Shown here: piece by piece, positions 17,875 through 25,265 of the stretch
Numbering within the stretch: the stretch's first letter is position 1
Layout: each line of letters starts with the position of its first letter
Assembly: GCA_963754645.1 (NCBI GenBank)
Contig: CAVWGP010000011.1
Span: forward strand, 930,001 to 994,000
DNA: 64,000 nucleotides
Source: CAVWGP01 sp963754645
GTDB taxonomy: Bacteria; Pseudomonadota; Alphaproteobacteria; Bin65
Direction: 5' to 3'
Program-made: the position numbers and the translations under genes
The notes under the pieces: generated by a model
What the model saw: the letters and a program-made list of their open reading frames with translations, nothing else
Database searches by the model: none
Told to the model about the DNA's origin: nothing

Positions 17875-19191
17875 ATGGCCGCAACCGCCTTGCTCAACCG
17901 CACGCTCGACGGCGCGATCGCGGCGGTCGAGGAAAAATACCGCGCCGCCAATCCCGCCAGCCGCCAGCGCTACGACGCGGCCTGCCAGTCGATGCCCGGC
18001 GGCAACACGCGCACGGTGCTGTTCTACGATCCGTTCCCGCTCACCATCCGAAAAGGCGCGGGCGCGAAACTTTGGGACGTCGACGGCCATGCGTATATCG
18101 ATTTTCTCTGCGAGCAGACGGCGGCGCTCTACGGCCATTCCAATCCGGTCATCATGGCGGCCGCGCGCCGCGCGCTCGAGGACGGCACCGTGCTCGGCGG
18201 GCCCAATCTCTACGATCACGAGCTCGCCGCCGAGATCAAGCGGCGCATCGCGTCGATCGAGCTGCTGCGCTTCTGCAATTCGGGCACCGAGGCCAATCTG
18301 CTTGCCGTCGCCACCGCGCGCGCCGCGACCAAGCGCGACAAGCTCTTGGTTTTCGAAGGCGGCTATCACGGCGGCGTGCTGTCCTTCCCAAAGGGCCATG
18401 GGCCGATCAACGCACCGTTCCCGGTCGTAACGGCGGTCTACAACGACACCGATGGCGCCGTCGCCGCGATCGAGCGCGAAGCGGCGACCCTCGCCGCCGT
18501 CATCGTCGAACCGGTGATGGGCGCCTCGGGCTGCATTCCGGGCGACACGGAATTTCTCGCCGCGCTGCGCGCCGCCTGCACCAAGCACGGCGTGGTGCTG
18601 ATCTTCGACGAAGTGATGACCTCGCGCCTGGCGTTCGGCGGGCGGCAAGCCACGCTTGGCGTTGCGCCTGACCTCACCACGCTCGGCAAATATCTCGGCG
18701 GCGGATTTGCCTTCGGCGCCTTCGGCGGCCGGCGCGATCTCATGGAGCGCTACGATCCGCGCCGCCCCGATCACGTGGCCCATGCCGGCACCTTCAACAA
18801 CGCGGTCTGCACCATGGCGGCGGGCCTCGCCGGCTTGCGCGACGTGCTCACCGAAGCGGCGTCGAAGCGGCTCAACGAGAACGGCGACCGATTGCGCGCC
18901 CGTCTCGCGGCGATCGCGGCCGAGCGCGGCGTGCCGGTTCAGGTTACCGGCGCGGGCTCGATGCTCAATGTTCATTTCCGCGCGCCGCCGGTGCGCAACG
19001 CCGGCGACGCCGCCGCCGGCAGCGCGCCGCTCAAGAAGCTGCTGCATCTCGAAATGCTGCTGAAGGGAATTTACCTGTCGCGGCGCGGCATGATCGCGCT
19101 GGCGCTGCCGCACGAGGACGCGGATTTCGATGCGCTGGCCCGGGCCTTCGAGGACTTCATCGACGCCCAGGGCGACATGATCGCCGGTTAG
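17875..19191 (+). CDS. Class III PLP-dependent aminotransferase (glutamate-1-semialdehyde aminomutase-like)
   Basis: A 438-residue PLP enzyme starting MAATALLNRTLDG after GGGGAGA. Landmarks are SMPGGNTRTVLFYDPFP, FCNSGTEANLLAVATARA, the PLP-ring aspartate Asp245 in LIFDEVMTSRLAFGG and the Schiff-base lysine Lys272 in TTLGKYLGGG. This GSA-AM-like subgroup covers amino-mutases and omega-aminotransferases; genome context here is catabolic rather than heme synthesis, so an amine or beta-amino acid transaminase is more likely than HemL. Its stop codon overlaps that of the convergent hcmA by three bases. Confidence 0.9.
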   Translation: MAATALLNRTLDGAIAAVEEKYRAANPASRQRYDAACQSMPGGNTRTVLFYDPFPLTIRKGAGAKLWDVDGHAYIDFLCEQTAALYGHSNPVIMAAARRALEDGTVLGGPNLYDHELAAEIKRRIASIELLRFCNSGTEANLLAVATARAATKRDKLLVFEGGYHGGVLSFPKGHGPINAPFPVVTAVYNDTDGAVAAIEREAATLAAVIVEPVMGASGCIPGDTEFLAALRAACTKHGVVLIFDEVMTSRLAFGGRQATLGVAPDLTTLGKYLGGGFAFGAFGGRRDLMERYDPRRPDHVAHAGTFNNAVCTMAAGLAGLRDVLTEAASKRLNENGDRLRARLAAIAAERGVPVQVTGAGSMLNVHFRAPPVRNAGDAAAGSAPLKKLLHLEMLLKGIYLSRRGMIALALPHEDADFDALARAFEDFIDAQGDMIAG

Positions 19192-20885
19192 AACACCGGC
19201 TTCTCCTGATAGCGGCCCCACAGGCCGAGCAGGGCTTCGACGATCTCGCCCATCGAGGCGCGCGCTTCGGCGAGCTCGATGGTGACGGGCATGAGATTCG
19301 CCGCCTCGTCGCGCGCGGTGACGCGCAACTTTTCAAGCAAGGCCTGCACCTTGCCGTTGTCGCGCTCGGCCTTGACGCGCTTGAGATTGGCGATCTGGCG
19401 CGTCTCGGTCGAATCGTCATAGGGGTGGGTGTCGATCGCGATCTTCTCGTTCTTCTCGACGAATTTGTTGACGCCGATGACGACGCGTCCGCCCTTGGCC
19501 TTGTGGCGCGCGTGATCGTAGGCCGAATCGGCAATGCCGCGCTGGAACCAGCCGTTCTCGATCGCCTTGACCGTGCCGCCCATGCGGTCGACTTCCTCGA
19601 TGATCTTGAAAATCTCGCGCTCGAATTGCGAGGTGAGGGTTTCGACGAAATACGAGCCGCCGAGCGGATCGATCACGGAGGACACGTTGGTTTCGTCGGC
19701 GATGATCTGCTGCGTGCGCAGCGCGAGCTTCATCGCGGCTTCGGTCGGAATCGAAAATGCCTCGTCGAGCCCGTTGGTGTGCAGGCTCTGCGCGCCGCCC
19801 AGCACGGCGGCGAGCGCCTGATAGGCGGTGCGGATGACGTTGATCTGGTATTGCGGCCGGGTCAACGTCGCCGCCGCGGTCTGGCAGTGGAAGCGCAGGC
19901 GCATCGATTCGGGCTTATTCGCGCCGAAGCGCTCCTTCATGATCTTCGCATAGACGCGGCGCGCGGCGCGGAACTTGGCGATCTCCTCGAAGAAATCCGC
20001 CTGGCTCACGAAATAATGCGCAAGGCGCGGCGCGAATTCGTCCACCGGCACGCCCGTCTTGGTCACTTCCTCGACATAGGCGATGGTGTTGCACATGGTG
20101 AACGCCACTTCCTGCAGCGAGGTCGCCCCGGCCTCGGATATGTGGTAGCCCGAAATATTGATCGGGTTGTAGCGCTTCATGTTGCGCGCGCTCCACACGA
20201 TGCAGTCGCGCACGATGCGCACCGAGGGCCGGATCGGGAAAATCCATTCCTTCTGCGCGATATATTCCTTGAGAATATCGGCCTGGATCGTGCCCGAAAG
20301 CCTGTTGAGGTCGCAGCCGCGCTTCTTGCCGAGCGCGACATACATCGCCAGCAGGATCCAGGCCGAGGGATTGATCGTCATCGAGACGGAAATTTTCTCG
20401 AGATCGATGCCCGCGAACAGAGCTTCGAGATCGTCGAGCACGTCGATCGCGACGCCTTCGCGGCCGACCTCGCCCTTGCTCATCGGATGATCCAAGTCGT
20501 AGCCCATCAGCGTCGGCATGTCGAAATCGACCGAGAGCCCGGTCTGGCCTTGCGCCAGGAGATATTGGAAGCGCTTGTTGGTATCGGCGCCGGTGCCGAA
20601 GCCCGCGATCTGGCGCATCGTCCACAGGCGGCCGCGATACATGGTCGGGTAGGGCCCCCGGGTGTAAGGATATTGGCCGGGCAGGCCGATATCCTCTTGC
20701 GGCGTTTCGGCGACATCGAGCGGCGTGTAAACACGTTTCAACGGCAGGCCCGAGGCGGTGCTGTACTCGTCCCTAAGCTCCGGCTGCGCGCGCATGAAGG
20801 CGGCGAGCTCGTGCTTTTCCCAAGCGCTGAGCTTGGCCCTGAGCTCGGCAAGGTCTTGGTCTTCCTTCAAATGCTTCGTCGTCAT
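19188..20885 (-). CDS. hcmA: B12-dependent acyl-CoA mutase large subunit, 2-hydroxyisobutyryl-CoA mutase type
   Basis: A 565-residue substrate-binding subunit of the methylmalonyl-CoA mutase family, without the C-terminal B12-binding domain, so it needs a separate small subunit. Specificity positions are telling: Ile93 in WTMRQIAGFG and Asp120 in LSVDFDMPT. In HcmA of Aquincola tertiaricarbonis the equivalents are Ile90 and Asp117, whereas methylmalonyl-CoA mutase has Tyr and Ala and isobutyryl-CoA mutase has Phe at the first. Other blocks: NISGYHISEAGA, HCQTAAATLTRPQ, GGAQSLHTNGLDEA. The predicted reaction is interconversion of 2-hydroxyisobutyryl-CoA and 3-hydroxybutyryl-CoA. No small subunit or MeaB chaperone lies in the window. 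Confidence 0.85.
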   Translation of the reverse strand: MTTKHLKEDQDLAELRAKLSAWEKHELAAFMRAQPELRDEYSTASGLPLKRVYTPLDVAETPQEDIGLPGQYPYTRGPYPTMYRGRLWTMRQIAGFGTGADTNKRFQYLLAQGQTGLSVDFDMPTLMGYDLDHPMSKGEVGREGVAIDVLDDLEALFAGIDLEKISVSMTINPSAWILLAMYVALGKKRGCDLNRLSGTIQADILKEYIAQKEWIFPIRPSVRIVRDCIVWSARNMKRYNPINISGYHISEAGATSLQEVAFTMCNTIAYVEEVTKTGVPVDEFAPRLAHYFVSQADFFEEIAKFRAARRVYAKIMKERFGANKPESMRLRFHCQTAAATLTRPQYQINVIRTAYQALAAVLGGAQSLHTNGLDEAFSIPTEAAMKLALRTQQIIADETNVSSVIDPLGGSYFVETLTSQFEREIFKIIEEVDRMGGTVKAIENGWFQRGIADSAYDHARHKAKGGRVVIGVNKFVEKNEKIAIDTHPYDDSTETRQIANLKRVKAERDNGKVQALLEKLRVTARDEAANLMPVTIELAEARASMGEIVEALLGLWGRYQEKPVF

Positions 20886-21054
20886 GGCTGGCCTCGGCCT
20901 TCGGATCGTCGATCGCTAGCACTGCCCGCATTGTCTGACCGGGCGGTTCGCCGGTCAACAACGTCCTTCGCAAATGCGGCATTCGAGCGTTGCGCATCCG
21001 GGCTTCGCCGCCGATACTCCGGCCTCCGAACGGGTGAACGAGAGAGGGGATTCC

Positions 21055-22206
21055 GTGACCAAGGACGGACGCAACGAGCCGCGAGTCGATGCCGATGAAA
21101 TTCTCGCCGGCATCAAGGAATGGGTCGATATCGAATCGCCCAGCCACGATGCCGCGGCGGTCAACCGGGTGGTCACGAAAGTCGAGGGCCAGCTTCGCGG
21201 CGTGGGCGCGCGCATCGAGCGAATTCCCGGCCGCGACGGCTTCGGCAACGTCTTGATCGCGCGCACGCCGTGGGGCGGCGACGGGCCGGGCATCCTCGTC
21301 CTCGCCCATCTCGACACCGTGCATCCGATCGGCTCGCTGGCCACGCCCGATTTGCGCTGGCGGCGCGAGGGCGACAGCATCTACGGCCCCGGCATCTACG
21401 ACATGAAAGGCGGCGCGCACATGGCCTATTACGCCTTCCGCCATTTCGTGCGCCAAGGCCGCACCACGCCGCTGCCGATCACCTTCATGTACATCCCCGA
21501 GGAAGAAGTCGGCAGCCCGACCTCCGAGGCCCACATCACCGAGCACGCCAAGCGCTCGAAATATGCGCTGGTCCTCGAACCCGCGCGCACCGGCGGCGGC
21601 GTCGTCACGGCGCGGAAGGGCGTCGCGCGCTTCGTGATGAACGTGCACGGACGCGCCGCCCATGCCGGCGCGCGCCACGAAGACGGGCGCAGCGCGATCC
21701 GCGAAGCGGCGAAGCAAATCCTCGCCATCGAAGCCATGACGGATTACGGGCGCGGCATCACGACGAATATCGGCCTCGTCGCCGGCGGCACGGGCGTCAA
21801 TGTCATTCCGGCGGAATGCCGCTGCGAGATCGATCTGCGCGTGCCGAACGACGCGGTGGGCGTGGAAATGTGCGGGCGCATTCTCGGCCTGGCTTCGAAC
21901 GATCCGGATGTAAAGCTCCTGATCGAAGGCGGCATGAACCGGCCGCCCTATCCCAAGAACGACGGCATCGAAAAACTTTATCAGCATGCGCGCGGCCTCG
22001 CGGCGGAGATCGGCTTCGATTTGTGGGAAGCGCCGCAGACCGGCGGCGGCAGCGACGGCAATTTCACCGTCGCCGCCGGCATCCCGACGCTCGACGGCCT
22101 CGGCCCCGACGGCAAAGGGCCGCACACCAATTACGAGCAGATTTTCTTCTCGTCGCTCGAACAGCGCACCAAGCTGCTGATCCGCCTGTTCGAAACTTTG
22201 ACTTGA
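21055..22206 (+). CDS. M20 family metallo-amidohydrolase (carboxypeptidase G2/ArgE-like)
   Basis: About 383 residues starting at GTG 21055 (read MTKDGRNEPRVDADE), chosen for the AGAGGGG element just upstream; an ATG at 20974 is in frame but precedes non-conserved sequence. All dinuclear zinc features are present: LAHLDTVHP (ligand His, catalytic Asp), GIYDMKGG (bridging Asp), PEEEVGSP (catalytic Glu and ligand Glu) and the C-terminal GPHTNYEQ His. The dimerisation domain includes VMNVHGRAAHAGARHEDG. The family removes acyl or C-terminal groups from amino acids and peptides. It is followed 22 bases later by an ABC ATPase gene. Confidence 0.9.
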   Translation: MTKDGRNEPRVDADEILAGIKEWVDIESPSHDAAAVNRVVTKVEGQLRGVGARIERIPGRDGFGNVLIARTPWGGDGPGILVLAHLDTVHPIGSLATPDLRWRREGDSIYGPGIYDMKGGAHMAYYAFRHFVRQGRTTPLPITFMYIPEEEVGSPTSEAHITEHAKRSKYALVLEPARTGGGVVTARKGVARFVMNVHGRAAHAGARHEDGRSAIREAAKQILAIEAMTDYGRGITTNIGLVAGGTGVNVIPAECRCEIDLRVPNDAVGVEMCGRILGLASNDPDVKLLIEGGMNRPPYPKNDGIEKLYQHARGLAAEIGFDLWEAPQTGGGSDGNFTVAAGIPTLDGLGPDGKGPHTNYEQIFFSSLEQRTKLLIRLFETLT

Positions 22207-22228
22207 AGCGCCGCGGCGCGACGGATCG

Positions 22229-23005
22229 ATGGGCCCCCCGGCACCGCTGATCGCGCTCGAAGCGGTCAACAAGACCTTCCCGAACGGCACGGTCGCCGTG
22301 CAGAATTTCAGCCTTGCGATCGGCGCCCACGAGTTCGTCAGCCTGCTCGGCCCGTCGGGCTGCGGCAAAAGCACGATGCTGCGGCTCATCGCCGGCCTCG
22401 GCCAGGTCAGCTCGGGCAGGATCGCGTGGCCCGGCGCCGCGCCCAGGGGCGCCGCGCCCGGCGGCGCCCAGCTCGGCTTCGTTTTTCAAGAGCCGACGCT
22501 GATGCCGTGGGCGACCGTGTTCGACAACGTGCTGCTCCCGCTCAAGCTCGCCGGCCTCGACAGGGCCGAAGCCGGCACGCGCGTTGCCGACGCGATCGCG
22601 CAGGTCGGCCTCGCGGGCTTCGAGAAAGCCTATCCGCGCGAACTTTCCGGCGGCATGAAGATGCGCGTGTCGATCGCGCGGGCGTTGGTCACGCGGCCAC
22701 AGATCCTGCTGATGGACGAGCCTTTCGCCGCTCTCGACGAGATCACGCGCTTTCGGCTCAACAACGATCTCCTGGCGCTGTGGCAAAGCCAGCGCTGGAC
22801 CGTCATCTTCGTCACGCACAGCGTTTTCGAATCGGTCTACCTGTCGAACCGCATCGTCGTCATGGCGGCGCGGCCCGGCCGCGTCATCGCCGATCTCGCG
22901 ATCGACGCCCCCTATCCGCGCGACGACGCCTTCCGGACGTCCGCCGCCTATGCCGATTTGTGCCGCCGCGCCACGGAAACGCTCAAGCAGGCGATGGCGG
23001 CTTGA
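22229..23005 (+). CDS. Nitrate/sulfonate/taurine-type ABC transporter ATPase (SsuB/TauB-like), orphan
   Basis: A 258-residue ATPase starting MGPPAPLIALEAVNKTF. Walker A GPSGCGKS is at residues 41-48, the Q-loop is in FVFQEPTLMPWATVFDNV, the signature is LSGGMKMRVSIARAL, Walker B is LLMDEPFAALDE, and the switch His is in FVTHSVFES. The C-terminal RRATETLKQAMAA is encoded by a 41-bp stretch repeated downstream of the toxin-antitoxin cassette. No permease or binding protein lies next to it. A Tau-type binding protein and two permeases without ATPase occur at 49697-52228 and might use it. Confidence 0.9.
   Translation: MGPPAPLIALEAVNKTFPNGTVAVQNFSLAIGAHEFVSLLGPSGCGKSTMLRLIAGLGQVSSGRIAWPGAAPRGAAPGGAQLGFVFQEPTLMPWATVFDNVLLPLKLAGLDRAEAGTRVADAIAQVGLAGFEKAYPRELSGGMKMRVSIARALVTRPQILLMDEPFAALDEITRFRLNNDLLALWQSQRWTVIFVTHSVFESVYLSNRIVVMAARPGRVIADLAIDAPYPRDDAFRTSAAYADLCRRATETLKQAMAA
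22961..23001 (+). repeat. 41-bp direct repeat, left copy (3' end of ATPase gene)
   Basis: Identical over 41 bases to 23759-23799. This copy encodes the last residues of the ATPase up to the alanine before the stop (gct tga). The two copies enclose the promoter and both genes of the TumE/TumA-like cassette. Confidence 0.9.
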
Positions 23006-23048
23006 CGGACCCATTTCGCGCCCTGGTCGCGCACAATGCCTATGGCTA

Positions 23049-23078
23049 TTGACACCATATGGTATAAGTAGCTATCAT
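23049..23078 (+). promoter_or_regulatory. Probable promoter/operator of the TumE/TumA-like cassette
   Basis: TTGACA (23049-23054) and TATCAT (23073-23078) are spaced by 18 bases. Between them is a perfect 10-bp palindrome ACCATATGGT (23054-23063), a good candidate operator for autorepression by the antitoxin. The toxin ATG follows at 23088. Confidence 0.55.
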
Positions 23079-23087
23079 CAAATCTCG

Positions 23088-23375
23088 ATGAAGGCCAAGC
23101 TGCTCTTCCACCAACAAATCGACTATGACGACGGATCGATCGTGGACATGGTGCTTTGGCGCGTTCCATCGCCGGTTCGCCCTTCGGCCCATGGCCTGAA
23201 ATATTCGTTGTTCTATGGCCGTCCAGGCGTCCGGGATGTCGGCTACGACAATGAGCGCGGCAAAGGCGACCACCGGCATTTCCAAGGCGTCGAGACGAAA
23301 TATGAATTCAGCACGGTCGAAAATTTGATGGCCGATTTCTGGTCCGATGTGCGGACCTTGCGAGGTCGCAAATGA
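23088..23375 (+). CDS. tumE: TumE-family toxin (DUF6516)
   Basis: A 95-residue protein, MKAKLLFHQQIDYDDGS onward, chosen because family similarity starts here. Recognisable elements are VDMVLWRVPSPVRPSAHGLKYSLFY, the YDNERGKGDHRH core with conserved Lys/Asp/His, and TVENLMADFWSDVRTL near the C-terminus. These match the TumE/DUF6516 toxin family as I recall it. The stop overlaps the start of the partner antitoxin by four bases. The gene pair has its own promoter with a palindrome and lies between copies of a 41-bp repeat, which suggests recent insertion as a unit. Confidence 0.8.
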   Translation: MKAKLLFHQQIDYDDGSIVDMVLWRVPSPVRPSAHGLKYSLFYGRPGVRDVGYDNERGKGDHRHFQGVETKYEFSTVENLMADFWSDVRTLRGRK

Positions 23376-23722
23376 GCAAGGTGAAAATCGCCGTGGGCGG
23401 CGCGATCGAAAAAGATGCGGCGCAACGGTTCGTCGATGCCTGGCACCGCGCCGAGCGCGGCAAGGTTTTTCACGAGCGCCATCTGGTATTTGAAAGCTGG
23501 GACGCCCTCGCGCGGGTCCTGACCGGAAAGCGAATGGAGCTGCTGCGTTATGTGCGCCGGCACAAGGTCGCCAGCGTGCGTGCCCTGGCGAAGGCGCTGG
23601 GCCGCGACTACAGCAACGTCCATGCCGACGTTCGCGCGCTGGCGGCCGCCGGACTGCTCGACGCAACCGGCAACGGGGTGCGGGCGGACTACGACGCAAT
23701 CGAAACCAAGATCGCGATTTGA
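23372..23722 (+). CDS. TumA-like HTH antitoxin (HVO_A0114-type winged helix)
   Basis: A 116-residue predicted DNA-binding partner of TumE starting MSKVKIAVGGAIEKDAAQRF. The C-terminal half, GKRMELLRYVRRHKVASVRALAKALGRDYSNVHADVRALAAAGLLD, is a MarR/HVO_A0114-like winged helix-turn-helix. ATGA overlap with the toxin gene indicates translational coupling. By analogy it binds the toxin and represses the cassette promoter at 23049-23078. The assignment as antitoxin rests on this arrangement and on HTH similarity. Confidence 0.75.
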   Translation: MSKVKIAVGGAIEKDAAQRFVDAWHRAERGKVFHERHLVFESWDALARVLTGKRMELLRYVRRHKVASVRALAKALGRDYSNVHADVRALAAAGLLDATGNGVRADYDAIETKIAI

Positions 23723-23758
23723 GATTACAAATCAGGCGCGGCAACCGGTTCCGAACCA

Positions 23759-23799
23759 TGCCGCCGCGCCACGGAAACGCTCAAGCAGGCGATGGCGGC
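23759..23799 (+). repeat. 41-bp direct repeat, right copy
   Basis: Exact 41-base copy of 22961-23001. It is followed by gtaacgg in place of cttgacgg, so it also regenerates an in-frame ATPase C-terminus with a TAA stop (gcg taa). No ATPase reading frame precedes it. This looks like the far boundary of an inserted segment. Confidence 0.9.
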
Positions 23800-23814
23800 G
23801 TAACGGCTTTCGCG

Positions 23815-23843
23815 TTGACATTCCCCGGCAACTCGTCCGTAAT
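23815..23843 (+). promoter_or_regulatory. Candidate promoter for the molybdenum hydroxylase operon
   Basis: A consensus TTGACA (23815-23820) followed after 17 bases by CGTAAT (23838-23843). The first gene of the operon starts at 23936. The -35 is perfect but the -10 matches only four of six positions. Confidence 0.4.
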
Positions 23844-23935
23844 TCGCGGCTTGCCAATCCGGACCGTGCTTGCATGCTGTCTTGTTCCGTGACGCTTCGT
23901 CGCCGATCGACCGCCGCGCCGGGAATTCCCGCCGC

Positions 23936-24794
23936 ATGACGGTTCCGGGCTATCACCGGCCAGGCACGGTGGAAGACGCCATCGGCCTGCTGACGCGGAT
24001 CGAGGGCGCGCGCTGCATCGCCGGCGGGGCGACGCTGGTCGCGATGATGAATGCCAATCTCGTCGAGCCGGGCGCGCTGGTCAGCCTGCGCGGCATCAAG
24101 GAGCTTGGCCGGAATCGCGCCGGTCGCGGGCGGCGGCTTTCGTATCGGCGCGATGACGCGGCACCGGGAGACCGCTGCCGAGGAGCGCCTCGCCGGCACG
24201 CTCGCCGTGCTGCGCGAGGCGGCGCGGCAGATCGCCAATCCCGTCGTGCGCAACATGGGCACGATCGGCGGCTCGATCGCCTTCGCCGATGCGGCGGCGG
24301 ATTATCCGCCGGCGCTGGTGGCGGCGAATGCCGAGATCGAGATCGCCGGCACATCCGGGCGGCGGCGCGTCAAGGCCGAGAATTTTTTCGTCGATTGGTA
24401 CACGACGGCGCTGGCGCCGGGCGAGGTCGTCACCGCGGTCATTCTTCCGCCCGGCGAGGCCGGCATCGGGCGCTACAAAAAGCTCGCGCGCGTCGCCGGC
24501 GATTTCGCCATCGCCTCGATCGCGCTCGCGATTGCGCAGCGCGGTTCGGCGATATCCGTGCGTGTCGCCGTCGGCGGCTGCGGGCCGAAGCCGGTACATT
24601 TGGCCGAAGCCGACGATCGTCTGTCGCGCGGTCCCGGCGACGAGACGGCCGTCGCCGAAGCCGGCGCGCTGCTCGCCGCCGCCGCCGATCCGGTCGACGA
24701 TGTGCGCGCGAGCGCCGACTACCGCCGCACCGTCATCCCGCGGCTGCTCGCGGCGGCGATGGCCGAAGCGCGCGCCGCGCTGGCCGCCCGATGA
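23936..24794 (+). pseudogene. Molybdenum hydroxylase FAD-binding subunit (CoxM/XDH-B type), one frameshift
   Basis: Medium subunit of an aerobic xanthine dehydrogenase-family enzyme that carries FAD and passes electrons from the Fe-S subunit to the acceptor. Starts MTVPGYHRPGTVEDAIGLL. FAD-binding motifs are CIAGGATLVAMM and NMGTIGGSIAFADAAADYP, both intact. The frame breaks at about 24106, where CTTGGCCGGAATC should read with one G fewer to give KELAGIAPVAGGGFRIGAMTR. The total of 859 nt is one base over a multiple of three. Its stop overlaps the start of the small-subunit gene (ATGA). Probably functional if the extra base is a sequencing error. Confidence 0.82.
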
Positions 24795-25265
24795 ACACGG
24801 CACCGCTCACCCTGTCGGTCAACGGCAAGCCGCGCCCGGTCATGGCCGCGCTCGCCGACACGCTGCTCACCATCCTGCGCGATCAATTGCTGCTGACGGC
24901 GGCCAAGCGCGGCTGCAATCAAGGCGTGTGCGGCGCCTGCACGGTGCTGATCGACGGCAGGCCGCAGCGCGCCTGCCTCTCGCTTGCCGCGGATTGCGAG
25001 GGCAGCGCGGTCACGACGCTCGAAGGCGTGCCGCGCGGCGAAGCATTCATCCGGGCTGCAACGGGCGTTTTCCGAAGCCGGCGCCGTGCAATGCGGTTTC
25101 TGCACCGCCGGCATGCTGCTCGCCGCGCACGCGCTGCTGCAAGCCGATCGCAGGCCGAGCATCGACGATGTGCGCGCCGGCCTTTCGGGCAATCTCTGCC
25201 GCTGCACCGGCTACCGCAAAATCGTCGACGCCGTCTGCCGCGCGGCGATGGAGGCGGCGTCATGA
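24791..25265 (+). pseudogene. Molybdenum hydroxylase 2Fe-2S subunit (CoxS type), one frameshift
   Basis: Small electron-transfer subunit. MNTAPLTLSVNGKPRPV leads to the plant-type cluster motif CNQGVCGACTVLIDG...RAC; after the break the second cluster motifs CGFCTAGMLLAAHAL and GNLCRCTGYRKIV follow, so all eight cysteines are encoded. The frame changes near 25053, where ATCCGGGCTGCAACG has one G too many; without it the protein reads FIRLQRAFSEAGAVQCGFC. It overlaps coxM-like and coxL-like genes by four bases on each side, giving an M-S-L order. Confidence 0.82.

Noticed and set aside
19188..20885. Ordinary methylmalonyl-CoA mutase
   Set aside because: The position of the MCM tyrosine is Ile93 and the following specificity position is Asp120, and the B12 domain is not part of the protein.
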